Assembly: GCA_022376515.1 (NCBI GenBank)
Contig: WTXI01000036.1
Location: 219,576 to 283,575, forward strand
Source: Lactifluus volemus
Taxonomy: Eukaryota > Basidiomycota > Agaricomycetes > Russulales > Russulaceae
Length of the DNA stretch: 64,000 nucleotides
Reading direction: 5' to 3'
Under the pieces are notes generated by a model. It saw only the letters and a list, made by a program, of their open reading frames with translations, was not told the DNA's origin and ran no database searches. The translations under genes and the position numbers were made by a program. Below, piece by piece: positions 21,937 through 34,441 of the stretch. Numbering within the stretch: position 1 is the first letter of the stretch; each line of letters starts with the position of its first letter.

Positions 21937-24622
21937 TCATTGACTTCGTAGCCGCCCCTGAAGCCACATCAATAACCCTTTTGTCCCTTCACGTTCCCAC
22001 ACACGGCGCGGGGGGACACGGAATCTAGGCAGTGTTAGAGAAGAAGTACCATATACAAAGTCCGAAGAAACCAAGTACTCACAGATTGGCATCCACAAGG
22101 AACAGGTCAAGTGGGAGCAGACCCAACTCACCGGGGAGCACCGCGATCGAGTTTTCACGTACATCTAACTCCTCTAGCGTCCACCCGCTACGCATTGATG
22201 CAACGCTATCTCCCCCCTCTTCATTAAATACCACCTGCGCGAGTTCACGTAGTCCATTGAGTTCTTCTATTTTGTTCCCGCAAAGACCCAGTCGTCGTAG
22301 CCCAGCACGGGCACCGTTCCTCATGAACGACAATTGCTCGAGTACTTCACGTGTCAGTGCAGCCCCCGTCAAGTTGTTATATGCGAGCTCAAGATTTCGC
22401 AAGCTAGGGAATAGCTGCGTAAGCACATATACAGTGCCGCCGTCAGCAGACCCGGCGCCGGGCACGGCGTCGCTTAGCGAACACCCTTCAAGGTTAAGCG
22501 TCTCTAACCGCGGTAAGAAAGACCCACCGCTGCATGAGGGTAAGAAAAACGCAGGCTCGGCACGTCGCCCGCGCAGATCGAGTGCACGCAACGTATCCGC
22601 GAACGGTTGAGTCGTGATCAGTGCAAGGGGAAGAGTCGCGCGCGGAAGCATATCCTCTGTTGCAGTGCCACCTGCACCGCGGCGTAAGGATCGCCCAGTG
22701 GAAGGGGGAAGTGTGAGCGTGAGGGTGTGTATATCCCAGTAACGCTCCAATGCAGGATGGGAAGCCGTAGGGAGCACGTTGAGCCCAGCTTCCTCATCCG
22801 CGCGCTCTGCGGCCTTCGCTCCTGCTATGCATATCGTGCCCTCGGACAAAGAACCACGTTCCACGTTAATGTCACATCGTTCCCCGGCAATAGGAAGCGG
22901 ATCATGAGGCTGTGCCGGAGCAGGACTTCCGCCAAGATTTGCGGCGCTTCGCCTCTCACGGAGGCGCTGGACATGGCGGTCCGCCTCGATCTCCCAAGAC
23001 TCACGCACGATGCGCTTGCCTACGGCTATTGCAAGGGTACCCGTGACCACTGCACGCGTGTCGCCTATAGGCGCCTCGAAATCGAGAGTTTGGGTGAGCG
23101 TAGAAAAGGCACTAGAAATAACTGCTTGCGTAACGGGCGTTTCTCCTAGATCGAGGACAACTAGTTTGGGGAAGGCCGGTGCATCGGCCAAGGAAAAGAG
23201 AGTGGCCGGGAAGGACGTGTCATAAATGTTACAATTTGACATGCGGAGTTCAACGAGCTGAGAGAGGGTGCTGAGCGAAATCAGGAGTTCCGCAATGTCA
23301 TCGAGAGGGTTATGTGCGAGGTTGAATGTCTTGAGCTCTGCTGGCAACGCATCATGGTGAATGGCCGAGGCAACAATCTTATTGTGTGAGGCGTCCAACG
23401 AGGCAAGGAGAGGTAGGGGACGCGTTGCTCTCACGATTGCTGGAGCCAAGAAGAAATCACTCGACTGTCGCCTTGATGCCGGTACCTTCGTTGCAGGGTC
23501 AAACGGCATTCTAAAAGGAAGGGTAACGAGGGAGTTGTGTGAGATGTCGAGATTGGAAAGGGAAGGTAGGGAAAAGAAATGGGGTGGAAGGGAGGTGAGA
23601 GCATTATGGGAAAGATCAAGATTGACTAGAGAAGTAAGATCAGCGAAGCTGTCAGGAAGTGATGTAAGACGGTTGTTTTGAAGCTGCATATTTATCCTAT
23701 AGTAAGCTGCTGTGAGCCAGTTTAAATGCACGTACGTCGATGGTCTTGAGGGAACCAAACAGAGAAATCTCAGTCTGAATTTCCACGATCTGATTATTCC
23801 GCGCCCGGAGGAATGTCAAATCTCGCTGTTCATACCACGTAGTTGGATCAGAACTTTTGTCAGGTATCACTGGTAAGGGGGGTTCATCTGGCACGCTAGC
23901 AAGTTTCCCGGGCGTCACTGAGAGATGAATCTCGAATAAGGCAGAAGGGAGACACGGAAGGTCCCGTGATGCGATATTGAGCGAACCTTGCAAATAGGCA
24001 ATGAAGGGGTAGCAGAATGATATGTGGGCAGAGAAGCATATTGATACACACCTGAGCTGCGCGCTCGTTCAATTGTCTGACGTATAGAAGGCCGACCAAG
24101 ATCGTCTCCCTCGGCTGTGAAGGTCTCCGAAATGGTCTGCGACGTATTCTCAATCCCGCCCGACGCGCTGGAATCGCCACGTGTTGCAAAATTCTTCTGC
24201 ACGGCTATTGCTTTCTTTGCCTCTGCACGCTTGAGTGCAATAGCTTCCTTCATGTTCATCGCAGGCGACTTGGAAGGAGTCGCTCGTTCTGGCTCATTTG
24301 CGCGGAACCGTGCAGGTGACTTAGAGGAGGATTTCGTTTGTGGTCGCTCAGAAGAAGGTGCCCGCGCGGAGGAGAGCGATGACGGTTTTGCAGGAGTGGA
24401 TATCGTGCGAGGACGAGCTACGGAAGTTTTTCTTAACCGAGGAGTGGAAGGAGACGGGGCGAGTCGTGGAGAAGGATCAATGAGTGGGGGAATCGGGTGA
24501 GGGTTTGCAAGACGAACACCGGTGCCTGCGCCAGCGCTTTGAGTCAAAACAGGTAGACGAGACTTTGAGAGCTTTGGCAAGTTTGAGCTCCGGTTATTAG
24601 GAGAGGGAAGAGGTCGATTCAT
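21937..24622 (-). CDS. Leucine-rich-repeat protein, LRRC40-like
   Basis: Exons 24622-24052, 23986-23736, 23683-22083 and 22024-21937 join in phase to 836 residues. The first ~190 residues are basic, Ser/Pro-rich and disordered, with a helix (MKEAIALKRAEAKKAIAVQK). LRRs begin in exon 2 (LTFLRARNNQIVEIQTEI) and run LQNNRLTSLP, LVNLDLSHNALTSLP, LSNLDISHNSLVTLP, LDASHNKI, FNLAHNPLDD, then resume after an insert (LETLNLEGCSL, LRNLELAYNNL, LRRLGLCGNKIEEL, LEELDVRENSIAVLP). The C terminus, FRVPPRRVWEREGTKGLL, matches what I know of the end of LRRC40-type proteins in fungi, where the last repeat is followed by a short conserved helix. Molecular role is unknown; LRRs imply protein binding. Divergent from the eS10 gene. 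Confidence 0.82.
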
Positions 24623-24939
24623 CGAGTAACGAAGAGAGTCTCTAACCGAAGCCTATTTTGGTAAATGGTCTCAAACTCCGCTCCGCAAGAGTAACTGGCT
24701 GATCCATCCATCCATCAACCATCGTCAAACATTTCAGGGACTCGAGTACCTCTACATTATGTGAGTACCATTTCATCGTTCAGCATTTCCGTATCGATAG
24801 TTCTTTCAACTTGTCTTGGTGGATGTGTCCCATAGTGAGGGGCTGGATGTACGGATCATTAAACAGATGGCGTTCATGAATACTCATCATCCATTATAGT
24901 CGTCAGTGCTGCAGTAACTAGACACCTCACTTGCTCAGC
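24623..24939. promoter_or_regulatory. Divergent promoter of LRRC40-like and eS10 genes
   Basis: A 317-bp interval between start codons. Near 24763 a GTGAGTACC donor-like site, and a CAG just before the eS10 ATG, suggest a 5'UTR intron in the ribosomal gene. That is common for ribosomal protein genes but is not proven here. Confidence 0.4.
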
Positions 24940-25460
24940 ATGATCATTTCAAAAGAGAACAGGCGTACTATCTACCAAAACCTTTTCAAGGGTGTGTCAT
25001 ACTGTATCTCCCTTTGACGCACCCCCGCAACTCATACTCATTCACATATTCAGAGGGTGTTCTTGTGGCGAAGAAGGACTTTAATGCTTCAAAGCACGAA
25101 GAACTTGAAGTTCCTAACCTCGAGGTGATCAAGGCGCTCCAATCGCTGACCTCACGGGGTTATGTCAAGACTCAGTTTTCGTGGCAATGGTACTACTACA
25201 CCCTCACGCCTGAAGGAGTTGAGTATCTCCGTGAATGGCTCCACCTTCCCGCAGAGGTCGTCCCCGAAACTCACCGCAAGCCCGTTCGCACCCGTCCTGC
25301 ACAATCACGACCAGGCGGCGGCGGCGAGGGATCATACCGTGCTCCTCGTGGTGACCGCGAGGACTACCGCCGGCGAGACGATGCTGGAAAGAAGGAAGGC
25401 ACACCAGGCGAATTCCGTCCGCAGTTTGCCGGCGTTGGTCGCGGTGGTCCTAGGGAATAG
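24940..25460 (+). CDS. RPS10: 40S ribosomal protein eS10
   Basis: Two exons, 24940-24991 and 25054-25460, split by a 62-nt intron, give 152 residues. The start MIISKENRRTIYQNLFKEG is the family N terminus and the body (VLVAKKDFN, LEVIKALQSLTSRGYVKTQF, WQWYYYTLTPEGVEYLREWL, LPAEVVP) covers the whole winged-helix eS10 domain. The C-terminal tail is the usual Arg/Gly/Pro-rich extension. eS10 sits on the beak of the small subunit near the mRNA entry. Very strong call. Confidence 0.96.
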
Positions 25461-25644
25461 GCATATGATCACACGGGGGAGAGCCTACTTGTATGCTCGT
25501 AAAAAGTGTTTATTTCCTCGTTAACTTGCCACATTCCATGTTTTTTAAACGAATTCTAAATGACATCCTTGTCGGTGGATGCCCATTCAGTTTTCTTCAG
25601 CTTATTGACAAGCGGATAACTTGGAATAACCTCGGAACCGTAAC

Positions 25645-25649
25645 AAAAA
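25645..25649 (-). terminator. RNA polymerase III T5 terminator
   Basis: Five consecutive T on the minus strand start four bases past the 3' end of the tRNA gene. Confidence 0.7.
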
Positions 25650-25653
25650 GGAT

Positions 25654-25736
25654 GCCAGGACCGTGGATTGAACACGGGACCTCCAGAAAACCCCAACGGC
25701 TTCAGTCTGTTGCTCTCCCAGCTGAGCTATCCCGGC
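25654..25736 (-). tRNA. tRNA-Phe (GAA) with short intron
   Basis: Read on the minus strand, the acceptor stem GCCGGGA pairs with TCCTGGC with a single G-U. The D arm is AGCTCAGCTGGGAGAGC and the T arm CCGTGTTCAATCCACGG. The anticodon loop reads CAGACTGAAG, placing GAA at 34-36, and a short insert (about 10 bases, starting CCGTTGGGG) follows position 37 before the 3' half of the stem, as in canonical nuclear tRNA introns. Total 83 nt. CCA is not encoded, as expected. Confidence 0.9.
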
Positions 25737-26126
25737 AATAATATTTTTCACAGCACCTCCAACTAGAATAATACAGCTTCCAACTCAGAACTTGAATAGT
25801 TAAAGCCTTTCTGCAATCAATCCACATGCTCGAGACTGTTTCACTTCGTTTCCAGGACCCGGTTCAAGTTGTTGTTTGTGATGAGGTAACAAATTCCGAA
25901 CCACTACTCGAGGAAGCCGGGCACCGTGACGCTCCGGTGCCAGGTACTCAGTAAGCCATGAAGAAAGAATGCCAACTCATGAAGCACAACTTAGTATCGT
26001 AGGGTGGCCGTGGCTGGCCACGCCAATTTGATCAATGCAGTTAGCAGTACCTAGTGTTATTTTGATATGATAATCCCGCTTGGGGTCAAGCATACCGTAT
26101 ACAGTACAGTAACTTACAACCCGCCT
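25737..26126. other. Intergenic, nothing recognised
   Basis: Lies between the tRNA 5' end and the aminotransferase 3' end. The tRNA needs no upstream promoter. No gene is seen. Confidence 0.35.
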
Positions 26127-28067
26127 TCACCGCGAGGACGCGGAACCTTCCGATATAGCCCTTTGTTTTAGAAGGACAACCCGCAACCTGTACAGTGCCT
26201 CGTTTACCTCGTCTTCCTCCAATAGACTAAACGATGCTCGCACATAGGCAGTGCGTCCACCATTTGGAAAGAACACGGCTCCTGGAAGCGCGAGGACGCC
26301 GCCTTCAAAAGCTTTAGTCTGAATTATACTCGTCGAATCGCCTTCCTCGCCCAGCAGTAGCTTGAACCTAATCACGGACATTAACCACAGCCAGTGTATA
26401 ATGTGAGAGTATGGGAAACATTCCAGAAAAACATTCCAGCCTCTGGGGTGTTCCATTCTGCAATTCCGTGAAGATGCCGCCTCATGGCCGCCTCGAACAC
26501 GTCGCGTTTGCTCGATAAAACTCTGCAACTCTGTGAGTGTGAACAAGAAAACCCTGGCGTCCCCATGAACGCAGCAGGGTGAAAATCACAGCCTGAGAGA
26601 AGGATGATGGCTGCAAGTTTGCCGTAGCAGTCTGCGGGCATCTCAGTGCCATTTCAGGGTTTGCAAGGAAACGGTTGGGGACGCACGTGTCTATCAATCG
26701 CGTCCAGTAAAGGGTCAGGTCCTGTCACGAAACCGATGCGAGTACCTGCGGAGAGCATTTTGCTGAAACTGTCAAAGCGCAGCACACGCCCGACACTGCG
26801 ATCCCCAGTCTGTGCCTCAAGCATGAAATACGACGGGATACGCGGACCCGTGCCAAAGTACAAGAAATAATAGGGATCATCTAATATACAAGAGGTAGTT
26901 CAGAACGGACCAATAGATGTAGCACCCACCTTCGAGGATAAGGATATTATGTTCCCGCAAGAGGTCCAGTACCTCCTTGCGGCGATTGAGTGCTGTTGTT
27001 GCTCCTGTCGGATTACATCCGTACTACCCCACACGATCAGCATGAGGTGTGTTCAAAGGGGCACCGTAAACACGCACAGGAACGGTATATAATACTTTAG
27101 GTTTTAACTTGGATGAAGGCCAGTTATTTAGGATTTGGCGAAGAGCGTGTGAATTGATTCCGTGCCGTCGGTCTCAACCTCTATACTTCTGGCTTAGCAC
27201 ATATAGTATCCGAGGACACCGCCGACACTTAAACCGGGACTTACCTATCATTTCACAGCGAAGCGTCTCGAACATAGGGATCACACCGCTAGTAACTCAC
27301 TTTGTTAGGACTCCTAACCAAAAACGTCGTAAATTGTCACCCACGCATACACAGGCTTTTCAACCAACACGGGATCACCCGGATTCACAAGTGCTTGGAC
27401 AGCCTGCGGTTCAGTAACGATAAGCCTGAGGTAGGTTGCAATAACAGCAGGGGGCGAACCTTATAAATCCCGTCTTGCGACCCCGCAGTCACACTGACCC
27501 TCCACCCCTCCCCCCTCCTTCTACCATGTTCCTGCTCTTGAAATTCAGTCAACCATTCCACCATGGCTGAATCCCGGCAGTCGGCGCGTACTGCAAACCC
27601 ATCGAGAGCAAGTCATCATCTACTGAAAATAGCGCTTCCCCAGATCCATCCGCGTGGGGGGCGGTAAACTGGACGCTAGTGAACGGGAACAGCGCGGCGT
27701 TGGGTTTCCCTGCAAGGAGAGATATCACGCCGGGTGTTTTTTCGAGTGGATAGAGTCCGCGGACTGCATACGTGGTGCCAGGGTCAGGGTAATTTCAGAA
27801 GTGGCAAAATGGCGGTATGCGGACTCACTTGGACTGGGTTTGCGAGCTTTGGAAATTTCAGAAAGGAACGGATAATAGAACGATGTGGGGAGAACGAGAA
27901 TTTCCGCTCTCGTCTGAGAAGGTACAGTAGTAGTCTCTGAGTGGTGGTGCACTGGCTCAAGGCCAAGACGGCAAGACGGTAGGACATACCTCGCTGATCA
28001 CACCCGAACCGTCAGCACTGCTCGAGGACTCGATGCTTCCGCTGGAAATAAGAGATGAAGTTGCCAT
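26127..28067 (-). pseudogene. Class I/II aminotransferase (Aro8 / kynurenine-aminoadipate type) with several frame breaks
   Basis: The fold can be followed from MATSSLISSGSIESSSSAD through ISKARKPSPIRGLYPLEK, TPGVISLLAGKPN, AGSQDGIYK, GDPVLVEKPVYAWV, YGCNPTGATTALNRR, ILILEDDPYYFLYFG, the PLP-lysine motif FDSFSKMLSAGTRIGF, TATANLQPSSFSQAV, and the substrate-Arg region RTAYVRASFSLLEED. These are the family landmarks for aromatic or aminoadipate aminotransferases that move amino groups to 2-oxoglutarate. However, the frame slips by one missing base near 26506, 27163 and 27566, and the region at about 27300-27330 has an intron too short to splice (about 30 nt). Each break is a -1. It is either a pseudogene or a gene hit by sequence errors. 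Introns elsewhere are normal GT/AG, 50-80 nt. Confidence 0.8.
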
Positions 28068-28625
28068 AAATCGAGTCCAACGTGTACAGTCACTAGTAAG
28101 TTAGCACTTCAAGTTGATCACATGATCACAGCAACTACTGGGTTCGGAGGAAGGTTCGCCGAATTGCCGCTTAGCGCCCAACTTCATGGCGATGGCGACG
28201 TGTTGATGTCTCGTCGAAGTTTACTGCAGTGTGTGATGAACAAGGGTAGAACGACCAGCCGACTGTTCTGCACTTCCCAATGTAGTATACGCATACTTGT
28301 TAATAGGCACATGATACCATAAATAAGTATGTCTAGTCCCAAACCATGGCTAGGATCAAGAGAGACAAAAAAGGTATTAGTTCACGCTGAGGTATGAGTG
28401 AGGGAAATCACGGGATGGGTGTTAGTGGGGAGAGGGGTGAGAACGAATCACATATAGATACAGCAGCAAGAAATGGAGTGGGGATGTCTGAGAACAGCAT
28501 AGGTATCAGCTCAACGAAATGATGAAGTAAGAATGACAGACATGAGATGTGCGAGAATAGTGGCACACAGAGACCCAGTACACGCGCGCAAATCTGCGGC
28601 GGGAAAAGGGACGCAGGATCCACGT
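28068..28625. other. Intergenic between two minus-strand genes
   Basis: Upstream side of the aminotransferase and 3' side of the coiled-coil gene. Nothing recognised. Confidence 0.35.
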
Positions 28626-31600
28626 TTATGTTGGCCATCCACGCGCAATGCGAGCTGCACCTCCTCCAAGCCGACCCAGAACATTCCAAACGGCCGCAGT
28701 CCCTTCACTCGAAAAGCCCTCACCGCTCGCATGCATCGTGTTGAAGCTTGACCAGGCCGAACGGTCGTAGTACGTGGGACCACCAGGTACGACATATTGG
28801 TGCGCTAGGAACGGACTCATCGCAAAGAATACAACTGCACTTGCGCCGACACATAACAGCGCGTGTGATGCAAGGCCACCCCAGGGCAGTTTGCTTCCCA
28901 TCCGATCGCCACCATATACGTACGTATTATAAATGTTGTAAAACCGGCTGCCTTTCCGCCGCCCGGAGGACGCGCTGGCCGTGGCGTCTTCGAGCGCACG
29001 ATCGAGCACTTTACATCCGATTCCAACTTCTGCTTTGAGGGCGCGCCAGTCCTCAAGCAACTCTGTAGACACATCTATGGGCGCGCGGAGAGGCATTTTG
29101 AGGCCATCGTGCCAGCTACGCAGTGTCTCAGCTGCAACACGAAGGTCGCGCCGCTTTTGCAGATCGGGGATATGCGAAAAGGACAGGTCTTCGGTATCCA
29201 GGAGATGTAGGAGATCATGGAACGGTGATTCTAATGTTACCTGGTTGTAAGAGGGAGGGAGGTCTGTTGGAGGGTTGGGCATGAGAAGATCAAGTGAGGA
29301 GGACTTGGCCTTCGGGGTAGGAGGGAGGACGGTGGAGGAGGATGAGGCGAGGGCTTCGTCATCCTCTTGCGGTGAAGGGGATCGTGAAACGTCAGGCTCC
29401 TCTGTCTGGACTCCCACCCCCATCGTAGCATGCAGTGTTGGAGCATCAGTTTGCGTAGACATGGACGTAGAGGCTAGTAATATGTCGGTCTGAGTGCTTG
29501 TCGAGGCAACCAACGTTTTAGGAGCAGGTTCGGTTTGTATGCCTGATGTCTTGATAAAAGGCGCAGGGTCGTATTGTGTGTAGGCATCAGCGTACTCCCG
29601 GCTTTCCGAAAGGGCAAATGACCCGGTCGCATTGGCTTTACGTAAGCCGCGCTACATGTTGGTTGGTAAGTTAAAACATCAGAATAATGCAACAGAACAA
29701 TGGTGACTTGCCTTCTTCGTTCGAGTAATGATTGTTTGTACGATGTCTTCGTCTTCTGTGCCCTCGCCTTGGTCCTCGATGCCAAGCTCCTTTAGCGTTG
29801 CCACGGCATCCCGCTCATCCTCGTCGTCAATCCATCCACTTCCACTCTTCAACTTACTAAGTAGCTCCGCACCCAAGCTCCTACTGACACTAGTGGGCGC
29901 ACTAGCTATCCCGTTTCCGGCACCCGGAGCATTGTTCACGAGCCCAGCCCGGAGTTCATCCATGTCGAATCGCATACGGTCGATGGTCTCCTTGAGCATG
30001 AGATTCTCACGTTTCTGCTCGTCTAGGCTTGCCTGCGCCTGCTGCGCAAATGCAAGATCTTGTTCGAGCAAAACAATGCGTTCTTCAAATGTCTCGTTTT
30101 CTTTGAGGTACTTGTTTGTCTCCATCTGCTGAAGCGAGAGACCATCTCGGAAACTCCTGATCTCCTCATCCTTTCGGCGAATCGTGTTGCGCAAGTCCTC
30201 AGACTCGTCTACGATTGCTTTCAGTGCGTCAAATGCAATCAGTCAAGGTGATGCTTACTCAGCTGTTCTTGGTACTGTTTTTGTAACGAATTGTACATCG
30301 TGCGGGAGCTGTCGAGAGTCTTTTGCACCTTGGTTATCTCACTCTCGAGAGCGGCGATTTGAGTCTGGCTTGATCGCTCTTTGTTCCTCAGCTCTTTCTC
30401 CTCACGCTTTGCTGCGCTGAGCTCGCTTTTTGCCTCTTCAAGACGCGCCTCCATCTCCTCCAGTTCAACTTCATGATCTGCTAGCTTCCGCTGCAACGTG
30501 CGCTCCGCTTCCACGAGTTTCTTGGCGAGGTCAGCATTCACTCGCTGCAGCGCCTCAGCCCGCTCCAATGGTTCCAAGGAGGCTGTCGAGGACGTAGTGG
30601 AGCGATCAAGGATGAGCCCGAGCACTGAGTCTTCCTCATCATCATCCGAGTCCGACTCAGCAGACAAGCGTGGCATAGGAAGTTTGGCAATGGATTCCTC
30701 GAAGGCACTATACATTGCGCCAGCGAGATCGAGCTGAGGGGGAGGAAGGTGTGAGGGGGGGGACTGTGATTGTGATGGCGCACGTGAGTGGGGTGAGAAC
30801 CGATGGCACCGAGAGGAGGCGAACTGATAGGACGGTGTGAGCTTGTGGGAGATTGCTGAAAACCCGGCGTAGAAGGATTAGAAGGTGCACGTGAGCGATC
30901 ACGGGTAGAGCGACCGAACGCAACGGGGGACTGCAAAAGGTATCAGCAGGGATGAAATGAGGCACAACTGATAGGGAGAAGGAATTTCAAGATCGTAATG
31001 ACGCATGCCTCGCAACCGGGCTGCAGATTTGGAACGGATAGAAGGAGCGTTGCCAGTCTTAAAGTAGAAGGGAGTGGGCGGGCTGAAACCACAGACCGGA
31101 GAATGAGAAAGCCGACATTATATCGGTCGAGAGTAATGGGATCACAGCGAGATAATGACAACGAAGAAGATATACAAGTCACAAGCGGAGAGCAATCGCG
31201 GAAGGGTACTCACCTCTGAGTCGCTCATCGCGCGGCTGTGACTACCCGCATCGCTCTTTCTGCGGCCAGGGGCAACAGGCCTTTTTGTCCAACTTGAGGG
31301 TGCAACAGGTGCTAGGGGCGTGCTGCGCTGACGTTTCTGCGCGTCAAACGGTGACTCTTTCGTGCCAGGGGTACGCGGCATTCCGCCCACGCCACGACTT
31401 GGAGGCCGACTGGGTGGTTGACTACCAGGTGCGGCATTATAGTACGTCCCAGCGGAGCCAGTACTCGATGAACGCGACTGCTGACCGTGAAAGTCGCGTT
31501 CATCAGCGCGGCCGCGATCCCACTCGTCTAGATTCTGCGAATGTTCCTCGGAATTATTTTGACCCGATGAAGTACGCATCGCAACAAGCTGGAGGATAGT

Positions 31601-31846
31601 GTCCGGCGTCGTCTCGATATTTGGAGACGCGTCCACAATCTGCATGAAACTAGCCGCCTCATCCCTGGTAAGAAGTTCGACGCCGTACTGTTCTTGGTAG
31701 GTATCAAAAACGTCGGGGAGAAACCTAGCAGAGAGGGCTGCCACGCCTTGAGGGTTGGTGTAATATTGAGGGTGGTCACGGAAGATGTCATCAAGTTCTT
31801 GTTCTATGTCGGCGATAGATTGACGATGTCGACCGAAATTCTTCAT
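28626..31846 (-). CDS. Coiled-coil, tail-anchored protein with a TQT (dynein light chain LC8-type) motif array
   Basis: Exons 31846-31214, 30930-30784, 30733-30259, 30208-29712 and 29651-28626 join in phase to 925 residues. The N-terminal ~95 residues look folded (IADIEQELDDIFRDHPQYY), then disordered Ser/Pro/Arg-rich sequence. Residues ~260-560 are long coiled coil (LVEAERTLQRKLADHEVELE; NLMLKETIDRMRFDMDELR). At about 622-670 there are four evenly spaced anchors: GIQTEP, STQTD, STQTD, GVQTEE. A single hydrophobic segment (ALLCVGASAVVFFAMSPFLA, about 845-868) is followed by a 54-residue tail. Intron 4 (29711-29652) is GC-AG with the ideal GCAAGT donor. The true start is the ATG at 31846; one codon upstream is GTG. 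Intron 1 is long (283 nt) and contains an open stretch that may be an extra exon. Candidate: a membrane adaptor for dynein, possibly KASH-like (inference). Confidence 0.8.
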
Positions 31847-34441
31847 CACGATTGATTAGTGAGACGTATAAAGAGAAAAGAGAAACGATATTTTTACCAG
31901 GTCGACAGCCATTTTCAAGTTCAAACCTTTGCAACCACAAATCAGGTCACGGTCACGGGTCCGATGTCCACAATTTCGGTTGTTTGTTCTTATTTTGACC
32001 TTCCTTTACGTAATCAAAGGGTCAACACCCACAATACGCCCACGACTGTATCAATTCCTACTCATTGCCAGCATAATCCAACAAACGTTCGTCCGGGAAC
32101 GGAAATAACATTGTCTTCCATGTGCACAGGCACGAGACCCTTGGATCTGCAAGGAAAAAAAACGCTAACCAAGGACCGGGGCCATCATCGAACAACTAGA
32201 TGCAAGCTTAAGTTGGTGCCCGCAGTTCCGGAAATAGCGACAAACGCTACAGTGACTTTAGACGTGCTACACGACCATACTATCGAGATATGCGATTATT
32301 CAGGGCGACCAACATACCGTGCTGGTCCGTGCATCCCATCTATAACATACATTTCACGCCACTTCACATCCCTCGTGTGTTTGGTATGTAGCCGCAGAAT
32401 TTTTCTGCTTCAACGTTGGACACATCCATGAGGTACGCACTATACGTGTCTGTCCGTGGGGAAGCACCCTATCCTCGCGTGATAGCCCTAGTAGATGGAA
32501 ATCATTGGGCTCTCCTAAGAGTGGCGTTACCGTTAATCGATGCTTGGCTTCAAGGTTATTTGAAAATCTGTGTCCGTCTGGCAAAGACCACGGGGGTGGA
32601 AATAAAGCTGACTCGGATATACAAGCATGTTGATAACGACTGCATGGCGTGGACGAGAACAAGGGCCCTTGAAGAGAGGATGTATGATGTATCTCATCAC
32701 GAGCCGAGTACTGTAGATAGCTAGCTGGGAAAAGGGTCAGAGAGTACGAGGCTGAGTGACACCGGGTCATTGGTCACTGAACCAAATAAAGTTACGATTA
32801 GTGCCCAAATTTTGATCATCGATCACCTTCATCAGATCACTCGATTGGCCATCTTTATGAAGCGAAATGTCTTATTAGTAAAGTTCAAAGTTTTCAGTAC
32901 AGTACACGAGCCTGCTAATAGTACCCAGTGCCAGTCGTTCTCTTAGCTGGTTACTACCCTCGGTTGGAGCCTCGGAACTTGGGCCTTTCGAGAAAAAAAT
33001 AAATTTCACGTCGTGGCTGCCTCGAGACAAACTCATGGTCGGCTGGGCCTTGGCCACTATACACACACGGTTCAGGGCATCGTCGATGCATCGTCCGTTA
33101 CTGCACTGGCAGCGTTTTGGGGCTCGACGCACACGAGGCACTCGTACTCGGTCATGCCCCACCTTCATCACCTTCTGTCAGTGTCCAGGGGGAGGTGACG
33201 TGAGTTCTAGAATTCTATGCTCCAAAACTGTTCTATCTTCTCATCTGCCGTGACATTATCGTCACATACACATGTTCGGTTGGTTGCTCCTGACCCGTAT
33301 CGGGACGTGTGGGGAGAGACGCTTGACCAAACCTCTGCGTTACCGTTCCTTTCCTGGTCGTGTGGATGACATGCCCCCACGGGCCTTCTAATATCCGGCA
33401 TCGCCGTGTGGATCATTTTTCTTCACCCCGGGATGATGAGATGCCATCGCTCACACAGCTCAATGTCAATCGGCCATTCAACGGGATATAGCTGTCAGCG
33501 ACTGATTCACGATCTGCCAGTGGCATTTTATGAATGCAAAACGTTTTCACAAGTGACCCAGCCCAACGGAGTATGACCGGGATTTCTCGCGATGCCGTAC
33601 ACTACATTTAATGATAGACCCCTGTTCTCATGCCTTTGACAGTGTCCTTCCAAGAGGAACGCCGCGCAAATTTCGCTAGCCCTTGTCCCTAGTTTGACAT
33701 ATATGTCCTTTCTTCTCACCCATACAGCAGCGGATGCCGCGCTATGTCAGACTGATAATGCCTTTACTCCCCAGGCTCGAGGTGAGACACCCTCAGGCTG
33801 TAATCCTCGATGAGTCTCCGATCTGCAACTCACAAAGTATTCACCGTGGTGACACTGGCATTGGTGAGTGATACGGTGAGGTTTTGGTCCGCATGCTTGC
33901 TAACGCAGGCGACTTATTCATGGTTTTGTTATTGTTCAGAACTAAACTTCAGTAAACTCCTCCGCTCACTCTGAGTCCGTCAGCGGATGCTATCTAACAC
34001 AACACACCAACGCCCCCTTCACGTCAAGACTCGAGTACGCCTCGCGCCTCGATATCCTGTGGGGGCTTTGCTCCTCAGAGAGTGAACCTGCGGAGTGAAC
34101 TAGATGTGGAAATCGGTATCTCTGAGTTTGAAGCTCGTATGTGACATACAGATTTGAGGCGAGTTTAATCGTTTAATCGCCCCGACGCCTGCATTTTCGC
34201 AAAGCGTGCAACGAAGATCAGGGTCAAGTACGACACGGGTAAGACAGCTCTTCCGAGTCATACGTCAGCGAGATGGCGAGGGGGAAATCGTCAATGAATT
34301 CAAACAATTTGTTTAGCGACGATACCGAAATGCAGCCCCTCCTCCCCCCAAAGGTGAATAATACAGTTATTCAGAGCGACGCTGAGTATAACTGATTTGG
34401 ATACAGACGGATCCGTCATAACCGTACTGGCGGCGTAACGT
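31847..34441. other. Long gene-poor stretch, left part
   Basis: No convincing gene. The longest open frame (plus, 32416-32724) gives an unremarkable protein that I cannot place. The first few hundred bases hold the promoter of the coiled-coil gene. Confidence 0.4.

Noticed and set aside
32416..32724. 102-residue plus-strand ORF
   Set aside because: Reads somewhat like protein (LVDGNHWALLRVALPLID) but no family, no exons and in a relic-rich region.
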